This document shows positions 9,665 through 30,287 of a DNA stretch of 30,287 bases, in pieces (position 1 is the stretch's first letter; every line of letters begins with the position of its first letter). Under the pieces are notes generated by a model, which made no database searches, was not told the origin of the DNA, and saw only the letters and a list, made by a program, of their open reading frames with translations. This DNA comes from Theristus sp. LFF4_11 (taxonomy: Eukaryota > Nematoda > Chromadorea > Monhysterida > Xyalidae): assembly GCA_030248135.1 (NCBI GenBank), contig JASANC010003680.1, forward strand, positions 1-30,287, in the 5' to 3' direction. The position numbers and the translations under genes are program-made.

Positions 9665-11274
9665 TATTCTGTGATTTGTTCTCCACATTTTTGGGTGTTT
9701 ATTACCGTATCTGTGTTTGTGTTGCTTTTTCTTATTTGCCAAATGTCAATCGATTCGTTAGCGGTAAAGTTGTAGTTGTTTATTGCAAAAAGCTTTCATC
9801 AAAGATTGCAACAAAAACACAAAAATAAACGAAATAAATACTCGTAATCACAATGATGTGGTTCATAATGGTGGGGCTCAGAAACATTTTTATGTTTGTT
9901 CCGAAAAAGGGGAACCTATTGTTAATCTACTACACTGCAGAGTTCATAAAAATAACAAACATAACAAAAAATATTTTAAAAGTGATCCAAAATATTTAGA
10001 ACAAAAAATATTGAAAAATAAATGCGAAAACAGGTATGCAGTACAATGAATATAAGATACAACGTTGGCAGCGCGCTGTAGCAGGTTGCACAATTTATGC
10101 GTTTAACAAATGTCATTTCATTCCGTCTATAAAAGACTTGCAAAAAACAAGAAAAGCGCATCTGTATAAAAATATTTTAACAAGACAATGAAAAGCTTTG
10201 TACAAAACGGTTGTTTCATGCTCTCCAAAACGTCCAAATTAGTTGCAAAACGAAACACAAAAACCAGTGCAAAAACCTAAATTAATTTATAAAATCTGTC
10301 TTCCATATTCACAGTTGTTTCACGGTTTCTCTATCTTTTCATGTATCTTTTCAGGAAATCACAAATAGTGTTGGCTGCAAACGCGGGGTTTATGTGAATA
10401 AATAGGTTTTTTAAAAATGAGAAGACAGCAAAATTTTACAATACTGCAGTTTTACTGAAATTTCAACCTAATTACTGTTAAACATACTGTACAATAAAAA
10501 TACAAGAGTATTTGATAATTTCAGAAACAACATTTTTATTAATAAAAATGCACAATTGATCTATCTGGTCAATAAAATAGCCAGTTACTGCACCCCAAAA
10601 TCTTTCATTGACACTTTGAAATACACCAAATATGTGAAACAGTACCAAAACAACCATACAAAATTTATCCAACGTGAATGGAATGCGTTGAAAATGTAAC
10701 AAAAACTATTTGAACATGAAGAGGTCAAGAAGGGGAGAAAACTTGCTAAATATCTGGCTTTACACGTTTTGTTGAAAACCAAACAAAAATACCAGGAAAC
10801 GGTAAGATTATATTTATCATGATAATAAACAGCAATTACTCATGACAGTTTTTTAAAGTGCAGAAAAAAGACAGCAAACAAATTTGCACTGTAAAGGACA
10901 CAAACCAAAAGCAGACAAAACGCAACACCGAATTACACACAAAATTGAAAAAAGCAACCTATGAACAAGCATTAAGGCAACGTAACCCGACCGCAAAACA
11001 CATAGATAGAATGTGCGATTAGCATTAAATAAAAATAAAAAAAAAACCACAAACAAACAAAAAGGACAAAAACTGCAGTGTTAACCGTTTTGTTTTGAAG
11101 TTTACCTGAATACAATCGAATACAATCAAATACAAACACAAAGTAAGAAACTGAAAAAGTTATACTAGAACGAAACGCAAACATAATAGGTAAACTGCAG
11201 CCTGCAGAAACATAGAAATAAATAAACGTTAACTTAGAATGGTTTGAGACTACAAATGTCACTTCGATTACAGG
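9665..11274. other. AT-rich spacer between two converging genes
   Basis: This interval separates the GPCR stop (9664) from the nuclear-receptor stop (11275). It includes the GPCR 3' UTR with AATAAA at 9824-9829 and 9833-9838. For the - strand gene, the only obvious AATAAA (TTTATT on + at 10535-10540) is over 700 bases beyond its stop, so that 3' UTR may be long. The open frames here, such as the hydrophobic ones at 10853-11262, look like translations of A/T-rich DNA and lack gene features. Confidence 0.5.
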
Positions 11275-24071
<12,797 letters not shown>

Positions 24072-25044
24072 TTAATATTCTTTTTGTTAGTTTTTGAAGT
24101 CGTTCCAAACGACGGAGTCAGAATTTGATGGATTTCTCTTGCGGCGACCTTGCAACACTGAGCTTAACGGTAAATCATGGGAAATGTTTAGTGTGCACCG
24201 GTATGCCGAAAAATTAGTCTGAAAATCTATTAAGAAGTTCAAAATGATTTTACTTTTATTTACGTCACTTGAGTCCACGTGTAATATTGTTTGTTTAAAG
24301 AACGACACATTCATGTACATTGCAAGTTACTTAGTTACAGTTAAAAGTTACAAGTTAATTAGCCACTCGCAAATGCAATCATTAACAATAAATAAACATA
24401 ATCGCAGCAGGCGGTAATCTAAAACACGTGTAAACTAGCCGATTCGTCGACGGCTACCCAAGGCCGCAGATTAACATGTGCATCTATGTATCTTTCACGC
24501 CTCTTTATGACGCAAGCGACAAAATCAGATCGCGATCAGAACAACAATCATAAAAAAAAAGCAAGGACACCAAACACCGTAGAGGGAACATGCGTGTGTC
24601 AAGTTTTTGGGACCTTGGATCGCTTCCGCATGTGGTGCTCAAGGGCGTGAAATACAACCTTGGCACACTTGCGTTGTCCATACGTGCGTGGTGAGCATGT
24701 GTAGGTCAGTGGAACAGCTGCGTGGTCGTCAAAAACTTAATTATGACAATACAGTTTAACAACATAATAATTAGTTAACAACAGTTAGCAATACAAAGAA
24801 GCGTGCGACAGGAAATACATAAGCTTCATATATTTAACGGTATACGGTATAACATTTTTATGTGTATATATCCAACATATGAAAACCAATTAACGCAATA
24901 TACATGCAAGTCTTTCTATACAGTCGTATGGTCCTGCAAGCATGTGATGTCAACCCGAGGGCTGCAATGTAACGACCAAAAACTGTCCAGGCAAAATCGC
25001 AGACATGGCGAGTAGGTTCGAAAACTCAACCGCCTCCAGCATAC

Positions 25045-25198
25045 CGACTTGAGCAACACACTGAAAAACGCGTGCGTACATGTCAAACGGGACACCACGA
25101 TAGGTATAGAGGCGGGATTCGACGTTGTATGAATCGCAAATCGGTGGTATCGATGGAAGTGGTGTAGCGGCAGACGTATAGAAATCACCATCACACAC
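25045..25198 (-). other. Unassigned open frame, possible exon
   Basis: The frame reads PSIPPICDSYNVESRLYTY followed by RGVPFDMYARVFQCVAQV, with more ordinary amino-acid composition than its AT-rich surroundings. It can end at a GTATGC donor (25044). It has no ATG of its own at the start of the frame. It could be an upstream exon of the nuclear-receptor gene (about 1 kb 5' of its first ATG), part of another gene, or chance. No family is recognised. Confidence 0.2.
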
Positions 25199-25277
25199 GC
25201 ATAAAGATGACCGGGCCTAACTGGGCTCGATAGCGGGTGTCTCGTCTACTTGCATTGTAAAACGTGAAAATACGCAG

Positions 25278-25296
25278 ACACACACACACACACACA
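25278..25296. repeat. (CA)n microsatellite
   Basis: A short uninterrupted CA dinucleotide run of about nine units. Confidence 0.9.
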
Positions 25297-27019
25297 TGAG
25301 TCCTGAGGGGGACGTTATTGCTGCGCAAAAGTGCACGATGTACACATAGTACGTATGTACATGCACATGCATGCTACCATCACACAAGGGGTTACCACTG
25401 CACTACATGCCCACCACGACAGTTGACAACTAGTTTTTCTGACATGATGCTTCTCGCTTGTTTCACCCCCCTTGCGTACACTAGGGGGGGCATGTGGATC
25501 TGTCTGGGCAGCATGCACGCGCACAAAAACACACGCAGGTATTATGATAGCATGTTATATGTGTGCATGTGTCTACATAATGCGTAAATGTTACGGTGTG
25601 GAGGAAAGAGCATACAACATGATTTCTCTCACAGTAAAGTATAGTGTGATATTAAAATGCATTATAACATGTGCATCGTGCACGTATTGCCCGCGACGGT
25701 TGAAGCGTACGTAGTTTTGTTGGAGAGACACAGCGATATGTTGTGTTTTTGCGGTGATTTTTTTGTCGACGCACAAGCATTATATAAACATGCATCGACG
25801 TGTATATTCATTCATGTGTTTGGAGATGGTGACGCTAGGCGACAGGCACCGCACGCGTGCGCTCGCACGTGCATGCACTCTTATGTCCGTTTGCGTGTGT
25901 ACGCGCTACTGTAGTTTACATAGTGCTTTTTGCAAGTCGCTGCGTCTGTGTGTCGGTGTGCTTGAAAAAGTTGCACAAGCAGACACGTGGAATCACTATA
26001 AAGCGAGAGCTCTGCTGAGTACTGGTCTCGAAACGAAGTTCTTCAGATCCCTATGCAAAATGTGCGGTGTGCATTTGCCTGTAACCTAATAATGTGTACG
26101 TACTTGAGGACATTTGTTCACATTATTTAGTAACATGTAACTTCAATACGGAAAGACAATATACAAGGGAAATGAATGTTTTATTTTGAAATACCGTATT
26201 TCTGAAGTGGATGAAACAAAATTTTTTTTACAGTATATCGAATCGCATGTTTTGTTGCGTGTGACGCGCTTTTTTTGTTTGCGCATGATTTTTGTTGTAT
26301 TTCTCCTCCGTCTTAAACTGTTTGCAGCGGGCTCCTTCTCCTTTTCTACCAATGCAATGAGCATATTATGAAAACACACACTGTTGATTTCCTGACAGTG
26401 CGTGCATTGTATTTTGGTCGAGCGTGAGCATGAGAATAAATTCATGCGACAAACTTGCATGGCCAGTAAACAAATCGTTGTACCGCCAGTACCTGATAGA
26501 TATGCTGTAACTGCAGCACAAGCACATTGAAGCACTGGTACCATTGGCTGATGAAATATCACAATTCAGTGACCAGGTAACTTTGAAATAATTTGTTTTT
26601 TTAAGACTGGAAGCATTCGTGTGTATACAATGTACATTGGTGTGACTCACCGATTTTTCTGCAACAATTGTAAACTCGATCCACGGTACGTGACAAAAAA
26701 GCAAAACCCGCAACAAGCTGCAAAACAGCAGCAATAATAATTGAACCTGGCATCAGCAGCAAGAGCAGAAATTGCAACAATACGCTGAACAAAAGGAACA
26801 AAACCACTCCACCAGTTCACTTTTGATCAACATTAACCATAAACTAATCATAAGTTTGAATACGTTATTATAAAGTAAAAAACGACAATTACGACCCTGA
26901 CCATGACCCCACCCTCCTAACAATCACAATAGGGTGTAGAGGAGAGTCTAGTCGGTGTGTACACGTGCGCTGCACTGATGTGCATTTTATCAAACCCTCC
27001 AGACGGCTGGTTGTGATTA

Positions 27020-27394
27020 CAGGGTGTTGCAGGTAAATTTTGAATTAGTCGTTTTTGTAAAAAACGTGGTAAAATCGTGCTAAGCTTGCGCAAACCTTTG
27101 TAAAAACAAGATATTATTAGTGGAGAATCAATTTGGCCGTGCACCATTAATTGTACGCAATAACAATAAATATGTAATAATAAGTCACTTGCTAGCGATA
27201 GACTAGTAAGTCTGCTGGATCGTTGGTTCTTTTTTTGACGCAAAATATCGTGTCATTCAAATCGAATCATTGCATATGCTGATTGGTTGTACAAAGTTGT
27301 GCACGTTTTGCTGCATGCGATGATGGGTTCAACTGTTTTTTTAAAATCTTGAAATCAGTGTATTGAACTTCGCTTAAAATAAACAACCACCCTG
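27020..27394. mobile_element. 375-bp MITE with CAGGGTG termini
   Basis: TA is present on both sides (27018-27019 and 27395-27396). The left end reads CAGGGTGTTGCAGGTAAATT and the right end, inward, CAGGGTGGTTGTTTATTTTA. Similarity fades after about 30 bases. No transposase frame is present; it is a non-autonomous Tc1/mariner-like insertion. Confidence 0.65.
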
Positions 27395-27537
27395 TACATA
27401 TATTGCAAGATAGAAATGAATAAAGCATACAACCGCATGTGTCCCCGAATGCAGCGTCCCATCAATGCTGCACCGGTCAAACACGTGACCGCACGACTAT
27501 TTTTGATTGAGTTCCACGTAAGAACAAAAAATGCAAC

Positions 27538-27603
27538 CTGCACTGCATCTTTAAAAAAATGACTGAAACTGATTGACGGTATTTTTTTAAAGATCCAGTG
27601 CAG
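27538..27603. repeat. Hairpin with 23-bp arms
   Basis: The left arm CTGCACTGCATCTTTAAAAA (continuing AAT, 27538-27560) pairs with 27581-27603 with a single mismatch; the loop is 20 bases. Further copies of the word GCAGTGCAG follow at about 27611-27632. The size resembles a small-RNA precursor, but a tiny MITE is equally possible. Confidence 0.55.
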
Positions 27604-28230
27604 TTTTAAATGCAGTGCAGTTTGCAGTGCAGGAGACTTCACAGTGCAAGATGCATTTTTTTCTGCGTGTAAATCTCTCCCCCCCCCTCCCCCACCATTT
27701 CTTTTTTGATCCATTGATCATACCAGATCAAAATTATAAAAATTTAGATGACAATTCGCGAAATCAGATGAGAGGGGTTGTAGAATCATGTATGTAAATA
27801 CATTTTACTTGCTCGTTTTTTGTGATCGATGCGAACTTTGGTTAAAGTGAGAAAACGATGGACACCTGTGGATTGTTAAGCACACCAAAAACGGAGTTAT
27901 ATGCTCAGTTGATTATTGCGCATTTTCAGAGGACAGCAACAACATTCGGCCAATCAGAGTGATGCAACTGCAAGCTTTTAACTATAAAAATCCAAGTTTT
28001 AATACCTGTCTTTTTTGACGACGGTTGGAACATCTGGACCTGTTTTTTTACAAAAAGTGAGTTTATTTTACTGGTTTGGTTGGTTCACATTAACGGAACG
28101 TTTTTTTGGTTGCATCTGTCCCACAGGCATTTCATGCCAAGTGACAGGTGGATCAATCACATTGCACATAAATTTTAGTTTTTTTAATTTGAATTTAAAT
28201 AAAATACTGCTGAAAACAGCATCACAATAT

Positions 28231-29240
28231 CTAATGTTGCTTCTTGTCTGTTGTTGTTGTTGATAGTGATTTTGAGCCAATTATTGGAACACGCCATGTT
28301 AGCGGTGGATAAAGCACATATAAGACCATAACCACAATATTCAACAGGATTGCCGGAACGTTTGAAGCCTGAAAACCGCAAAAAACAATTTTTTTCAATC
28401 GGATTTTGTCCTTCCACAAAATGCGCGGATTAGTAACTCAATTGAATGTACTTTAATGAAAGAACAGGGAACCGTGAGTGGAATGTAATAAACTCCCATG
28501 GTCACGGTCACGGTGAAAAGTGCAATTTTTGATGGCTTTCTGGGTGTCCCAAAGACTTCGTTGTCCCAACTGAGATTGTCATTGTCGCATACCGTTTCTT
28601 AAAGGGCACCAATAAGGGCACCAATAAGGGCACCAATAATAGCATCAAAAGGAATTCGGCGGATGGCGCTGCATTAAGGCCAACAATGGCACTTTTTTCA
28701 CCAAGCGAGACGTCCATCCTTGAGCAAACAGCTCAAGCGTCAAGAGAGGGCAATAACTGTTGCCTCAGAGTTGCAGCTTTACCGTCATGTAAATATCATT
28801 GGTCAAAAGTCCGAGAGTGCAGAAATTAACAGCCATAATGGTGCCCCCAAACGTCATCACCGCCGGCATGTACTCCGTCGTCTTCAGTGGGCCCAAAATT
28901 CGGTACTGAAAAATACGGCAGCATGTTGAAAAATGACGGCGCTTTTTTGTGTCTGTGTTTTAAAATTTATGTTCCATTATATGTTAGCTGTTCAACGAGA
29001 TGTTTCATGTGTTGTCAATCACACTCGGTATGTTTTCAAAAATTAGCGCCATATAACACGCTCGACCACCAGTTTCGGCCTTACAATTTCATAGATGATT
29101 CCCAATAGTGACAGGTTCTGTACGAGTGTGGCGATGCTGCCCATCGTGTGCACTGCGTGCTGCCGTTCGAGCGAATGCACGTAATGGTAGATCGTGGCGA
29201 AACAAACGGTCACGACAACTACTTGCGCTCGAATGTTGGT
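28231..29240 (-). CDS. SWEET sugar transporter, 3' half (3 exons, 5' end not seen)
   Basis: SWEET proteins are seven-helix membrane uniporters that move glucose, sucrose or trehalose down their gradient; nematodes have several (swt genes). Three exons are visible, all joined in phase 0: 29240-29085, 28905-28783 and 28368-28231, together 138 residues plus a TAG stop. The first carries TM4-TM5 with HTMGSIATLVQNLSLLG. The second begins YRILGPLKTTEYMP, the family's 'V(I)xTKSxExMP' motif after TM5, and then TM6 ending LLTNDIYM. The third begins ASNVPAILLNIVVMVLYVLY, the TM7 'PNxxGxxLGxxQLxLYxxY' region, followed by PP and a short tail. Acceptors are TTCAATTCAG, TTTTTCAG and TTTTCAG; donors GTAAGG and GTAAAG. 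The N-terminal three-helix half is expected at higher coordinates, probably beyond the window. A likely AATAAA lies at 28067-28062. Confidence 0.75.
28602..28637. repeat. Three tandem copies of a 12-bp unit
   Basis: AAGGGCACCAAT is repeated three times without change. It lies in the last intron of the SWEET gene (28369-28782). Confidence 0.95.
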
Positions 29241-29614
29241 CTGAATTGAAATTTTTGGATACACGGCTGAACTGGTCTCGGCAGATGAAGCGCCAAATTA
29301 CACGGGCGTCGTTTTTGGTTGTGTTTTGATCGCGATTAATCGACACGTTTGTTTTTTTATGCTGTTTGTATGCTGTTTTCATGTTGTGTTTGTATTCTGT
29401 TGTGTTGGTGTTTTATGCCGTTCTTTGTTTGCTTCTATTTTTACTAGCCTATTGACCCGAGCTTATGTGGCTTAATCAATGCCAAGCCTTTTTGGTGAAG
29501 TGGCATTGTCTTAGAAAGAAAAAAACAGTAACGTTTACTGAATAATAACCCTGAAGAAAATTTACCTTGTGCTGCCGTTAAGTCGCCTACAATACAATAT
29601 TTTTTAATGTATTT
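29241..29614. other. SWEET intron or flank, no exon recognised
   Basis: No match to the N-terminal helices of SWEET proteins was found on the - strand. The stretch 29460-29510 contains GCCAAGCCTTTTTGGTGAAG, a degenerate relative of the repeat unit that follows. Confidence 0.4.
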
Positions 29615-30287
29615 AAATAAATTAAAAATGCGAAGTTTATGATTTTGCTATTTTTACCCGTTTACCCTAACCGAAGGCAAGCCTTTTTGTAAGTGAAGTA
29701 AAATTGAATAAAAAATATAAAAACTAACGTTTTTTTCATTTACCCGTTTTAAAAAGCTAATGCTTTTTTACCCGTTTAACTAAGCCAAGCCTTTTTTGTA
29801 AAGTGAAAATACGAAGTTTATGATTTTGCTATTTTTTTCCGTTCACCCTAACCTAAGTCAAGCCTTTTCGTAAGTGAAGTAAGATTGAATAAAAACATAA
29901 ATATTAACGTTTTTTTAATTACCCGTTTTAAAAAGCTAATGCTTCTTTTACCCGTTTACCTAAGCTAAGCCTTTTTTGCAAAGTGAAAATGCGAAGTTTA
30001 TGATTTTGCTATTTTTACCATAAAAATTAACGTTTTTTTAATTACCCGTTTTAAAAAGCTAATGCTTCTTTTACCCGTTTACCTAAGCTAAGCCTTTTTT
30101 GCAAAGTGAAAATGCGAAGTTTATGATTTTGCTATTTTTACCCGTTCACCCTAACCTAAGTCAAGCCTTTTTGTAAGTTAAGTAAGATTGAATAAAAAAA
30201 TATAAAAATTAACGTTTTTTTCATTAAAAATTACCCGTTTTAAAAAGTTTACCCGATAACCCTAACATAAGCCAAGCCTTTTTCTAA
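29615..30287. repeat. Tandem array, period about 180 bp, running off the window
   Basis: The landmark TACCCGTTTTAAAAAG recurs at 29741, 29921, 30043 and 30232, giving spacings of 180, 122 and 189 bases. A full unit contains TTACCCGTTTACCTAAG, GCCAAGCCTTTTTTG, GCGAAGTTTATGATTTTGCT, then a CACCCTAACCTAAG half-unit and an AT-rich tail. The 122-base unit has lost the CACCCTAACC half. Within one unit the two halves (each with TACCCGTT...AAGCCTTTTT) resemble each other, so it is a higher-order repeat built from a unit of roughly 90 bases. Confidence 0.9.

Noticed and set aside
25500..26089. Overlapping + strand frames rich in Cys, His and Met
   Set aside because: They follow the alternating CA/TG/CG-rich sequence there and show no conserved motif.

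Overview
This is eukaryotic nuclear DNA from an animal, most likely a nematode. Coding sequence is split into short exons with GT..AG introns. Acceptors are short and T-rich (TTTTCAG, ATTTCAG). A gene of the nhr-25/Ftz-F1 type and a SWEET sugar-transporter gene are both present. Introns are long and full of transposon debris, unlike the compact genomes of Caenorhabditis or Trichinella. An enoplean nematode with an expanded genome is possible, but the species cannot be settled from the sequence. No bacterial operon, rRNA or CRISPR array is visible.

Three genes can be reconstructed. (1) A class A (rhodopsin-like) GPCR on the + strand, 8 exons from 4592 to 9664, about 536 residues, peptide-receptor-like. 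(2) An NR5A nuclear receptor (nhr-25/ftz-f1 type) on the - strand, 10 exons from 24035 down to 11275, about 767 residues, with both zinc fingers, the Ftz-F1 box, a very long low-complexity hinge and a ligand-binding domain with AF-2. (3) The 3' half of a SWEET transporter on the - strand, three phase-0 exons from 29240 down to 28231; its first exons are not seen and probably lie beyond the right edge. The GPCR and the nuclear receptor converge, with a 1.6-kb AT-rich gap between their stops. All exon phases agree and the summed coding lengths are multiples of three, which supports the models although they were built by eye.

Region by region: 1-4590 is a repeat-rich flank holding a decayed mariner-type transposon, a LINE reverse-transcriptase tail, a tRNA-like sequence and an LTR-like promoter block. 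4592-9664 is the GPCR, whose introns carry a 332-bp TA-flanked MITE, a tRNA-derived repeat and a 1.08-kb inverted-repeat transposon. 9665-11274 is AT-rich spacer. 11275-24035 is the nuclear receptor, whose introns hold a 0.9-kb DUF4817-type transposon remnant, two copies of a G-rich palindromic MITE and a 1.1-kb foldback element. 24036-28230 is a mostly gene-poor spacer with one 375-bp MITE. 28231-29240 is the SWEET gene. 29615-30287 is a tandem array with a period of about 180 bp that runs off the window.

No new multi-gene system is evident. The most unusual structures are the near-complete foldback transposon between the two zinc-finger exons, the poly-G palindromic MITE family, and the recurrence of CAGGGTG termini on six separate insertions.
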